The notes under the pieces were generated by a model. The model had not been told where the DNA came from. It saw nothing but the letters and a program-made list of their open reading frames with translations, and made no database searches. A program made the position numbers and the translations under genes. This document shows, piece after piece, positions 1 to 6,483 of a stretch of DNA of 14,652 nt (position 1 is the stretch's first letter; the number at the start of each line of letters is the position of its first letter). Source of the DNA: JBLNBQ01 sp050260095 (GTDB lineage Bacteria > Bacillota > UBA5301 > DYFA01); the NCBI GenBank assembly GCA_050260095.1, contig JBLNBQ010000174.1, positions 1 through 14,652 on the forward strand, read 5' to 3'.

Positions 1-955
1 GGTCGACGTACTTCACGTTGGCCAGCCCCAGGGCGACCGAAAGGCCCGCCGTGATCCCCAGGCGGCTCTCGATCATGCACCCCACCATGGCGCCCATGCC
101 TGCCGCCTCCGCCATCCTGACCAGCAACTCCGCCTCGGACGGCCCGCCGCACTTCTGAAGCTTCACGTTGACCATATGCGCCGCTTGGCGCCGGATGACC
201 GCGACCAGGCTCTCCGGGCCTTTCACCGCCTCGTCGGCCGCGATCGGGATGGGGCTGTGGCGGGTGACTTCCGCCAGCCCTTCAAGGTCGGATGCCTTGA
301 CCGGTTGTTCGATGAGTTCGACCCCTTCGCCGGCCAGCGCCTCGGCCACCTGAAGAGCCTCTTCGGCGGTGTACCCCTGGTTCGCGTCGAGCAGCAGCCG
401 GAAATCCCGGCCCAACTCCGCCCGGACCGTCTTCACCCGGGCAACATCGGCAGCCCGGTCGAGCCCGATCTTGAGCTTGAGGTCGGTGAACCCGGCCTCC
501 AGGTGGGTCCGCAGCTCGGCGACGGTCTCCCGCTCCCCCTTGATCCCCAGGCTGATGCTGGCCCGGATCCGGCGGCGGGCGTCGCCCAGAAGTCCGGCCA
601 GCGGCTGCCCCGCCTGCTGGCCGCGCAGGTCCCAGAGGGCGGTGTCGACGGCGCAGCGCGCCGAAGGGTAACCGGCCAGGCGCTGGCGGAGGAGAAGGCG
701 GAGGGCCTCCCGGCCCGGGATCGCCCGCCCCACCAACTCGGCACGGACGAACTCCGCCAACGCGGCATAGGCTTCCGGCCGGGACTCGCCGGTCACTTCC
801 CCCACTGGCACGGCCTCGCCCCACCCGACCAGCCCCTCCTCGGTCTCGAGGCGCAGGTAAGCGCTCCGGCAGGCCGTCCGGGTGGCGTAGGCGACCCGGA
901 AGACGGTCCGTTTGGGGATGCGGAGCGGGTAGACGTCGGCCTTGACTATCTTCAT
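1..955 (-). CDS. dipeptide epimerase (enolase superfamily), 3' end outside window
   Basis: About 318 codons are present; the reading frame stays open to the left edge, so the C-terminus is missing. The translation starts MKIVKADVYPLRIPK and carries the hallmarks of the L-Ala-D/L-Glu (dipeptide) epimerase branch of the muconate-lactonizing subgroup: the KxK catalytic lysine motif (K160, K162), three metal ligands in D190 (LLDANQ), E216 (IEQP) and D241 (AADE), and the second catalytic lysine K265 (NVKLQKCGG). Spacing matches Bacillus dipeptide epimerases. Family members epimerise the second residue of dipeptides such as L-Ala-D-Glu from peptidoglycan in the cytoplasm; the exact substrate cannot be read here. 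ATG at 955 is chosen because GGAGGTG lies 6 bases upstream. The stop of the NusG-domain gene is only 14 bases upstream, so this is the distal gene of the operon. Confidence 0.9.
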   Translation of the reverse strand, partial: MKIVKADVYPLRIPKRTVFRVAYATRTACRSAYLRLETEEGLVGWGEAVPVGEVTGESRPEAYAALAEFVRAELVGRAIPGREALRLLLRQRLAGYPSARCAVDTALWDLRGQQAGQPLAGLLGDARRRIRASISLGIKGERETVAELRTHLEAGFTDLKLKIGLDRAADVARVKTVRAELGRDFRLLLDANQGYTAEEALQVAEALAGEGVELIEQPVKASDLEGLAEVTRHSPIPIAADEAVKGPESLVAVIRRQAAHMVNVKLQKCGGPSEAELLVRMAEAAGMGAMVGCMIESRLGITAGLSVALGLANVKYVD

Positions 956-969
956 GCAGCACCTCCGGG

Positions 970-1341
970 TTAAGGTCGCTCCTCCACCACGAGGAGGAGA
1001 CGGTTGGGCAGGCAGGCGGCGAATTCGCCGTCGCGACTGCGCCAGCCGAAGCGGACGCAGATCTTGTCGCGGCAGGGCGAGGAGACCACCCGGGCGCGGT
1101 CGCCCCTGACCTCGACCTCCGTGAAGCCGAGGGGGCCCTTGATCCGGACCACGCGCCCGACGCTGGCCTCGCCGAGGGGGTACCGGGCGATGAGGCGGCG
1201 GCCGGAGTGGTTCAGCGCGTAGAGCGAGACCGTCCGGCCCGGGGCTGCGCCCTTCAGCGACAGCAGGCCCAGACCGGCGCCGGTCAGGACGAGCGCCGCT
1301 CCCACGAGCAGGAGCAGGTTGCGCCTCCCCCGCCGGTCCAT
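970..1341 (-). CDS. NusG domain II-containing membrane-anchored protein
   Basis: A 123-residue protein with a basic N-terminus (MDRRGRR), one membrane segment at about residues 9-29, and a small extracytoplasmic domain. The C-terminal part holds the NusG domain II signature, S-P-C-x-D-K-I-C (C90, C95), followed by G-W and then C-L-P-N-R (C110). These cysteines are typical of the stand-alone bacterial family, which is not the transcription factor NusG; its function is unknown. In Clostridia and relatives it is often found beside Gx transporter genes, as it is here. ATG at 1341 directly follows the upstream TGA (TGAATG), with GGGGGAG as ribosome binding site, so the two genes are probably translationally coupled. 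Confidence 0.85.
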   Translation of the reverse strand: MDRRGRRNLLLLVGAALVLTGAGLGLLSLKGAAPGRTVSLYALNHSGRRLIARYPLGEASVGRVVRIKGPLGFTEVEVRGDRARVVSSPCRDKICVRFGWRSRDGEFAACLPNRLLLVVEERP

Positions 1342-1878
1342 TCAGCTCTCCCCCTCCCGCTCCCCCGCCCGGCCCCAGTGGCCGGCGATCAGCGGGAGAG
1401 CGCCGTCGGCCGCGGCGCCGACGGCCAGGCCCGTCACGATGGAAAGGCCAAGGAGCAGCGGCAGGTAAAGCCAGACGCCCGCGGTGCGGGTGAGGGCGGA
1501 GGCCACCGCCACCTGCGCCACGCTGTGGGTGACGGCGCCCACGACGCTGAGCCCGAGGTTGCCGGTGCCGCCCAGGCCGGCCGGCGCCGCGAGGCCCATG
1601 GCGAGCGCGCTCGCGACGGCGCCGGCCAAACCCATGAGGAAGCCCGGTCCCAGGAGGGTGCCGCCGAGCAGCCCGCCGAGCAAGCTCCGGGCGAAGCTCA
1701 CCGTCACCCCGGCCTGGAAACCGAGGAGCCGCAGGGCCACCACCGTGCCCAGGTTGGCCAGCCCCAGCCTGGCCCCGGGCACCGGGATAGGCGGAAGCAG
1801 GCCCTCGATGACGTGCAGAGCCGAGGCCAGTCCGATGAGCAGCGCCAGCGCGATCCGGCGGTGTAGCCGCGTCTGCAT
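1342..1878 (-). CDS. Gx transporter family protein (annotated elsewhere as heptaprenyl diphosphate synthase component I)
   Basis: A 178-residue, almost wholly hydrophobic protein with about five or six membrane segments. It shows the glycine-rich segments of the Gx transporter / Hpre_diP_synt_I family (RLGLANLGTVVAL near the N-terminus, then SLLGGLLGGTLLGPGF). Members resemble ECF-type substrate-binding membrane subunits. The older name, heptaprenyl diphosphate synthase component I, is probably not mechanistic for this protein. ATG at 1878 (MQTRLHRR) is preferred: AAGGGG lies 6 bases upstream and this leaves an 11-base gap to the preceding gene. The frame is open to 1923, but that start would overlap the serine hydrolase by 34 bases. 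The substrate is unknown; a vitamin- or isoprenoid-related compound is only a guess. Confidence 0.82.
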   Translation of the reverse strand: MQTRLHRRIALALLIGLASALHVIEGLLPPIPVPGARLGLANLGTVVALRLLGFQAGVTVSFARSLLGGLLGGTLLGPGFLMGLAGAVASALAMGLAAPAGLGGTGNLGLSVVGAVTHSVAQVAVASALTRTAGVWLYLPLLLGLSIVTGLAVGAAADGALPLIAGHWGRAGEREGES

Positions 1879-1889
1879 CGGCATCCCCT

Positions 1890-2717
1890 TCAGCGGCGCC
1901 CGGCCCGCCAGCATGCGAGCCACCCCGCCGCCAGTTCCCCGGCCCTTCCCGCGGCCAGCGAGACTTCGCCGAGGTCAAGGCCGGTCTCCGAGAGGAAGGT
2001 GTAGACCAGGGGGACCGGACCCTCCGGGTCCACCAGGCCTACGTCGTGAAAGATGCCCTCGAGATCGCCCGTCTTGTGGGCGACCCGTTCGTCGGGGAGA
2101 AAAGCGGCGAAACCCAGCTTGAACTGCTGGTGGGCGAGAAGGGCGCGCGCCCTGGCGGCCACCGCCGGCAGAAGCTGCGCCGGGCAGGCGATCTCCCTGA
2201 GCAGGCGGTGCTGGTCGGCGGGGGTCGTGAGGTTCTCCCGCCCGGCCCGCCGGGCTTCAACGTCCATCATCTTCCGGCGGAGCGTCGTGCCCGCCAGGCC
2301 GAACCGGGCCATCCAGTCATTGATCGCCGCGAACCCCACCAGGTCCAGCACGTGGTTGGTCGCCGCGTTGTCGCTCACCGCGATCATGAAGAACAACAAG
2401 TCGGCCACGGTGAGCAGCGTGCCCGGCGTGAGGTGCTCGATCACCCCGGCCCCGCCGGTGCCCTCTCCCCCCACCGCCACCCGGGCGGTCAGGTCCACTT
2501 CACCCTGGCCGGCCAGGGACAGGACTGCCAGCAGGATGGGCAGCTTGATGAGGCTGGCGGCCGGATAGGTCTCCTCCGGCGCAAGGGCAAACGCCAAGCC
2601 GCCCTCGCCGCCCGCCGGGGGACAGGCCTCCAGGGTGAGGGAGACCCGCCCGGGCAAGCGGTGCGCTACGGCCAGAAGTTCGTCCCGCCATTCCCTGCCG
2701 CATTCGCCCATAGCCAT
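1890..2717 (-). CDS. serine hydrolase, class A beta-lactamase-like
   Basis: A 275-residue protein with the three motifs of the penicillin-recognising serine hydrolase fold: S55-L-I-K58 (nucleophile and general base), S115-D-N117, and K215-T-G217. Between them, a segment E161-N-L-T-T-P resembles the omega-loop region of this family (PF13354-type). Size and motif order match class A beta-lactamase-like proteins found widely in Bacillota, most of which have no demonstrated beta-lactamase activity. No signal peptide or lipobox is visible; the N-terminus (MAMGECGREWRDE) is polar, so the protein looks cytoplasmic. GGAGAAGGGG precedes ATG 2717; ATG 2711 is an equally plausible start. It is the first intact gene of the operon. 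Substrate could be a peptide, amide or ester. Confidence 0.88.
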   Translation of the reverse strand: MAMGECGREWRDELLAVAHRLPGRVSLTLEACPPAGGEGGLAFALAPEETYPAASLIKLPILLAVLSLAGQGEVDLTARVAVGGEGTGGAGVIEHLTPGTLLTVADLLFFMIAVSDNAATNHVLDLVGFAAINDWMARFGLAGTTLRRKMMDVEARRAGRENLTTPADQHRLLREIACPAQLLPAVAARARALLAHQQFKLGFAAFLPDERVAHKTGDLEGIFHDVGLVDPEGPVPLVYTFLSETGLDLGEVSLAAGRAGELAAGWLACWRAGRR

Positions 2718-2746
2718 CCCCTTCTCCGCCGCTCCCCGAATTCCTA

Positions 2747-3068
2747 CGTCCGGGGTCCACCGCGTAGAAGGTCGGCCAGGAGTCCCGGGAGAGCTTGCGG
2801 GCCCCGGCCAGGACGAGCGCGCCGGCCTCCCGGAGAGCCGACGCCTTCACCTCGCCCATCATTTCCCTGTCCACGTCGGCGTCGGCGAGGCGCGACCACG
2901 CCTCCTGCGTCAGGGCGGCCCGGTCCCCCTCCCCCGCCGCGGTGCTGGCGAGACGTACACCAGGGTTTGGTTGTCGTCGGTGGCGATCCCGGGAAAGCCG
3001 TTGACCGTCTGCAGCGCGAAAGTCCCGTCCGGTTGGACAGAGAGCCGGACGAAATCGCTGGCGCGCAC
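2747..3068 (-). pseudogene. frameshifted gene of unknown family
   Basis: Two adjoining reading frames on the minus strand look coding and appear to belong to one protein. The upstream part starts at a candidate GTG (3068) and reads MRASDFVRLSVQPDGTFALQ, then NGFPGIATDDNQTL. The downstream part, in the -1 frame from about 2960, reads AALTQEAWSRLADADVDREM, then ALVLAGARKLSRDSWPTFYA. Both have GC-rich third positions and a natural amino-acid composition, unlike the arginine/proline-rich antisense frames around them. The switch lies in a G-rich stretch at about 2925-2965. No stop follows in the second frame before the serine hydrolase, so the 3' end is unclear and 2747 is a guess. It could be a decayed gene, a sequencing indel or a natural frameshift. 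I do not recognise the family. Confidence 0.45.
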
Positions 3069-3139
3069 CGGAGTGCTACCGCCGCGTCCCAGGGCAAGCA
3101 GGAAAAGGCAAGACTCTGCGGAATAAAAACATGATACTG

Positions 3140-3167
3140 GGCGATTTTGTCGCCTCGCGACAGGAGG
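3140..3167 (+). promoter_or_regulatory. motA leader: two mutually exclusive hairpins abutting the ribosome binding site
   Basis: GGCGA (3140-3144) can pair with TCGCC (3150-3154) around a TTTTG loop. GTCGC (3149-3153) can instead pair with GCGAC (3157-3161) around a CTC loop. The two 5-bp stems share bases 3150-3153, so only one can form at a time. The second stem ends directly against AGGAGG (3162-3167), the motA ribosome binding site. The pairing is seen in the sequence; a regulatory role in translation or protein binding is inferred. Confidence 0.35.
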
Positions 3168-3173
3168 ACGAAC

Positions 3174-3953
3174 ATGGATATCGCAACCGTGGCGGGCCTG
3201 GCTGTGGCGATCGGGGCCATTCTCCTCTCGGCGATCCTGGAGGGGAGCCCCTTGGGCACGCTCTTCAAGCCCTCGGCGATGATCCTGATCTTCGGCGGCA
3301 CCATCGGGGCCACCATGACCTCGTTCGGCCTCAAGGACATCCTGGGGCTTCCGAAGCTCATGCTCAAGACCATCATGCCTCCCAAGCGCGCCCCGGAGGA
3401 CATCGTCAAAGAGATGGTCAACCTTGCCGAGTTGGCCCGGCGCGAGGGTCTCCTCTCCCTTGACCAGCGGGTCGGCACGATCCAGGACCCCTTCGCCCGG
3501 AAAGGCATCCGGCTGGTCGTCGACGGCGCCAACCCCGAACTCATCCAGAGCATGCTGGAGGCCGAAATCGCCCTCAAGGCGCAGACCGCCAAGCACGAAG
3601 CCTCCCTGTTCGAGGCGGCCGGAGGCTTCGCGCCGACGATGGGCATCATCGGGACCGTCATGGGCCTGGTGCACGTGCTCGGCAACCTGGCTGAACCGGA
3701 CAAGCTGGGCGAAGCCATCGCCGCCGCCTTCGTCGCGACCCTCTGGGGCATCATGACCGCCAACGTGATCTGGCTCCCGATGGGCAACAAGCTCAAGCTG
3801 CTGGCCAAGGAAGAGTCGCTGATCGCCCAGCTCACCGCTGAGGGCATCCTCTCCATCCAGCGGGGCGACAACCCGCGCATCGTCGAAGAGAAGCTCCTCA
3901 TCTTCGTGCAATCCGAGGGCAAGCCGGGCAAAGCCGCGGAGGAGGCTGCCTAA
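3174..3953 (+). CDS. motA: flagellar motor stator protein MotA
   Basis: A 259-residue protein of normal MotA length. It has N-terminal membrane segments at about residues 4-22 and 34-52, a cytoplasmic region of about 90 residues containing ARREGLLSLD, and the MotA/TolQ/ExbB core from about residue 145 (GGFAPTMGIIGTVMGLVHVL) through NVIWLP. The two prolines required for torque generation in MotA proteins are present as P154 and P202. MotA surrounds MotB in the inner membrane and couples ion flow to flagellar rotation through the rotor protein FliG. ATG 3174 is chosen because AGGAGG lies 6 bases upstream; an in-frame TTG at 3147 has no such site and would start inside a hairpin. motB follows with no intergenic base. 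Confidence 0.96.
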   Translation: MDIATVAGLAVAIGAILLSAILEGSPLGTLFKPSAMILIFGGTIGATMTSFGLKDILGLPKLMLKTIMPPKRAPEDIVKEMVNLAELARREGLLSLDQRVGTIQDPFARKGIRLVVDGANPELIQSMLEAEIALKAQTAKHEASLFEAAGGFAPTMGIIGTVMGLVHVLGNLAEPDKLGEAIAAAFVATLWGIMTANVIWLPMGNKLKLLAKEESLIAQLTAEGILSIQRGDNPRIVEEKLLIFVQSEGKPGKAAEEAA

Positions 3954-4745
3954 ATGCACATGGAGGAACACGAGGAGAAGGAGAACAGCGAACGCTGGCT
4001 TATCTCTTACGCCGACTTCATCACGCTGCTCATGGCCTTCTTCGTCGTCCTCTACGCCATGTCCCAGGTGGACCTGAAGAAGTTCGAGAAGCTCAAGGGG
4101 TCGCTCTCGAGCGCCTTCGCCCCGCGGGAATACGCCAGCAGCGTGCTCGGCGGCGGCACCGGACACCTCATCGGTTCCGGCACCGGGTCAGTCGCCACGC
4201 CGGAGAAGGTCAAGGTCGAGCCGGAGTTCGAGAAGGTCACCAGGCAGGTTGAACAATACAAAGACCGGCAGGGGCTGCAGGCGAGCATCCGGGTGAGCTA
4301 CGACGAGCGCGGGATGATCCTGCAGCTCGCCGACAACGTGATGTTCCCTCCGGGCAGCGCCTCGCTCACCCCCGCGGCGAAGCAACTGCTCGACGTGCTG
4401 GCCAAGGTGCTCGCCGACAAGCCCAACCACATCCGGATCGAGGGTCACACCGACGACGTCCCGATCCGCACGGCCCGCTACCCGTCGAACTGGCAGCTCT
4501 CGACCGACCGGGCCACGAACGTTATCATGTACTGGCTGAGCAAGGGGGCACTGCCGCCGGAACGCCTCTCCGCCGCCGGTTACGGCGAGTACCGCCCGGT
4601 GGTCCCCAACGACACGCCTGAGCACCGGGCCATGAACCGCCGGGTGGACGTGGTGATCCTGCGCGAGTCGCTCACCCAGTACGAGCCGAAGAGCCGAGTC
4701 AAGCCGGAAGAAGGCGCCCGGACCCGGGAAGCCGCCCAGCAGTAG
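3954..4745 (+). CDS. motB: flagellar motor stator protein MotB
   Basis: A 263-residue protein. A short charged N-terminus is followed by one membrane helix (SYADFITLLMAFFVVLYAMS) whose D21 is the ion-binding aspartate of MotB proteins. A plug/linker region comes next, then an OmpA-like peptidoglycan-binding domain at about residues 110-245, with IRIEGHTDDVPI, NWQLSTDRA and AMNRRVDVVI. MotB anchors the stator to peptidoglycan and carries the ion across the membrane. It starts directly after the motA stop (TAAATG), with GGAGGAGG at the end of motA as ribosome binding site; M3 is an alternative start. Whether it uses protons or sodium cannot be settled from these motifs alone. Its stop is one base from the stop of the opposing gene. 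Confidence 0.96.
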   Translation: MHMEEHEEKENSERWLISYADFITLLMAFFVVLYAMSQVDLKKFEKLKGSLSSAFAPREYASSVLGGGTGHLIGSGTGSVATPEKVKVEPEFEKVTRQVEQYKDRQGLQASIRVSYDERGMILQLADNVMFPPGSASLTPAAKQLLDVLAKVLADKPNHIRIEGHTDDVPIRTARYPSNWQLSTDRATNVIMYWLSKGALPPERLSAAGYGEYRPVVPNDTPEHRAMNRRVDVVILRESLTQYEPKSRVKPEEGARTREAAQQ

Positions 4746-4746
4746 C

Positions 4747-6414
4747 CTACCTGGCCGCCGCCAAGGTGGCCGTCCAGAGCTGCAGATTCTTCTCTTGTCT
4801 CACGAAGACCAGGCGCTTGCCGTCGGGCGACCACGCGACCGGGCCGACCAGGCGCCCGCCGGCGATCACCGGCGCCGGTTCGCCGCCCGTCACAGGCACC
4901 GCCACCAGGTTGCCGGCACCGCCGTTGCCGCTCAGCGCCAGGATGGTCCGTCCATCGGGCGACCAGAGCGGGTAGTCTTTGGGGTCGCCGCCCGCGGTGA
5001 GGGCTCTAAGCCCCCGTCCATCGGGATGAACCACCCAGATCTGCCGGCTGCCCCCGCGGTCGGAGGAGAAGGCGATGAGCTGGCCGTCGGGCGACCACCG
5101 GGGGTGCAGGTTCACGCTGCGTTCCGCGGGGCGCTCGTCCTTGCCCGAGAGAGTGGTCACCGTCTTGGTCGTCAGGTCGAGCACCTGCACCGCCGCGCGG
5201 GGGTGCCGTCCGGGCAAACCGGAGGTGAAAAGGAGCCGGTGGCCGTCGGGAGACCAGGAGAGGTCCGCAAAGTACTCCTGGTTGCTGACCAGGACCGACT
5301 GCGCGTGGCCGCTCTCCACGTCGATCACCCACACCCCGCTGGCGCCGGTGCGGTGATCCTCGGCCACGTAGGCCAGGCGCTTCCCATCGGGCGACCAAGC
5401 CAAGGAAGAGTGGGACGCGTTGTCGATGACGAGGGTGCGGCGCCAGCGGCCGTCGGCGGCCGCCAGCCAGAGGTCGGAGGTGCTCCAGCCGAACGGTCGA
5501 AAGACGTAGGCGAGGCACTGGCCGCCGGGCTGCCAGGCCGGCCAGGAGGCTTCGCCCGGCCCCGCCAGCACCACCTTGCCGCCGTCGGGCTGGTAGATCC
5601 AGAGCTGTCGCCCGGTCCACTCGCCGTACTCGCCCGGGACCGCCACCGCGACGGCGAGCCTCCCGCCCGGGCCGAAGGCGTACCCCGAAAAGGGCTCCTC
5701 AGCCACCCTGGGCTCGGCCAGCAGCGCGGGCGCCGACAAGGCGAGGGCCGGTCCCGGCCGCGCCGCGCCGCCCGCCGGTTCGCCGGCGAGGCGGCGGTGC
5801 ACTTCCGCTTTGGTCAAGTAAGCCAGATGCGAAACCTCTCCCCGGGTCACCTCCAGTGACAGAAGCGGGGTAGTGACCCGGAAACGGCTCTCGGCGGGTT
5901 CGGCGAGCAGCGAGGCGGGCTCGCGCAAGGCGGCCGGGTCGGGGCGGTCGCCCCCGGCCACCCAGAGCAGTTCGTCGCCGTTGCGAAAGTCCACCAGCAA
6001 GCCTTCCTGAGCCTCGACCGTCCCCGGGCGGGTCTGGAGCACCAGCGACCGCAGCCTCTCCACCGGTACGGCAAGGCGCGCCCAGGAGGTCTCGAAGGCC
6101 AGGGCCCGCTGGCGCAGGACGCCGGTGAGCCGGTCGCGATCGGCCAGTTCGACCCGCCACTCCCCATTCTCCAGCCGGCGCAGCGAGGCGATGGCGCTCA
6201 CCGGCAACCGCAGCAGGGAGCCGTGGGTCTCCAGGGCCAGGTGCTCGTCGCGCAGCAGTCCGGTGAGCCGCGTCTCCCCGGTGGTCACCAGGAGGTCGGC
6301 GGCGGCGGTCCGGGGCGCGCCCCCGCTGAGCAGCAACATGAGCGAGAGGCCGGCGACCAGCGCCGGCCGAGCCGCCGAGGTCCGCCCGCCGCGAGGCTGG
6401 GTATTTGTGAACAA
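4747..6414 (-). CDS. secreted beta-propeller (PD40/TolB-like) protein with N-terminal tandem repeats
   Basis: A 555-residue exported protein. Residues 17-39 form a signal peptide with a likely cleavage after the AAA at 37-39; there is no lipobox cysteine. Residues 40-128 hold two copies of a 46-residue repeat: L50-T-G..E62-T..L70-P-V and L96-T-G..E108-T..V116-P-V. A third, looser copy with an insertion spans about 137-200. From about 242 to the end come seven PD40-type blade motifs: FGPGG, WQPGG and five WSPDG. Such domains usually bind proteins or ligands; no catalytic serine-protease domain follows, so this is not a dipeptidyl peptidase. The TTG start at 6414 is supported by GGAGGG 6 bases upstream. 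The gene follows kimA after 69 bases and may share its transcript. Function unknown. Confidence 0.85.
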   Translation of the reverse strand: MFTNTQPRGGRTSAARPALVAGLSLMLLLSGGAPRTAAADLLVTTGETRLTGLLRDEHLALETHGSLLRLPVSAIASLRRLENGEWRVELADRDRLTGVLRQRALAFETSWARLAVPVERLRSLVLQTRPGTVEAQEGLLVDFRNGDELLWVAGGDRPDPAALREPASLLAEPAESRFRVTTPLLSLEVTRGEVSHLAYLTKAEVHRRLAGEPAGGAARPGPALALSAPALLAEPRVAEEPFSGYAFGPGGRLAVAVAVPGEYGEWTGRQLWIYQPDGGKVVLAGPGEASWPAWQPGGQCLAYVFRPFGWSTSDLWLAAADGRWRRTLVIDNASHSSLAWSPDGKRLAYVAEDHRTGASGVWVIDVESGHAQSVLVSNQEYFADLSWSPDGHRLLFTSGLPGRHPRAAVQVLDLTTKTVTTLSGKDERPAERSVNLHPRWSPDGQLIAFSSDRGGSRQIWVVHPDGRGLRALTAGGDPKDYPLWSPDGRTILALSGNGGAGNLVAVPVTGGEPAPVIAGGRLVGPVAWSPDGKRLVFVRQEKNLQLWTATLAAAR

Positions 6415-6483
6415 CGCTATCCCTCCGCGCGGAGTGATGGCGCTGTATTCTGCGGTGGCGTGAATTCTACCTGCTTGGAGCCC

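Noticed and set aside
1342..1923. Longer form of the Gx transporter protein starting at 1923
   Set aside because: It would overlap the serine hydrolase and lacks a ribosome binding site; ATG 1878 has AAGGGG at the right distance.
3124..3147. Sigma-28 (flagellar) promoter candidate TAAA ... GGCGATTT before motA
   Set aside because: The spacer is 12 bases instead of about 15, and the -10 part matches at only 6 of 8 positions; too weak to annotate.
2910..4166. A 418-codon minus-strand open frame opposite motA and motB
   Set aside because: Its His/Glu/Asp/Arg-rich composition is typical of antisense reading through a real gene. Only its last part (below 3068) looks coding and is reported as the frameshifted gene.
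4795..5859. A 354-codon plus-strand open frame
   Set aside because: It is antisense to the propeller gene; its repeated VGRP-type segments mirror the WSPDG codons on the other strand.
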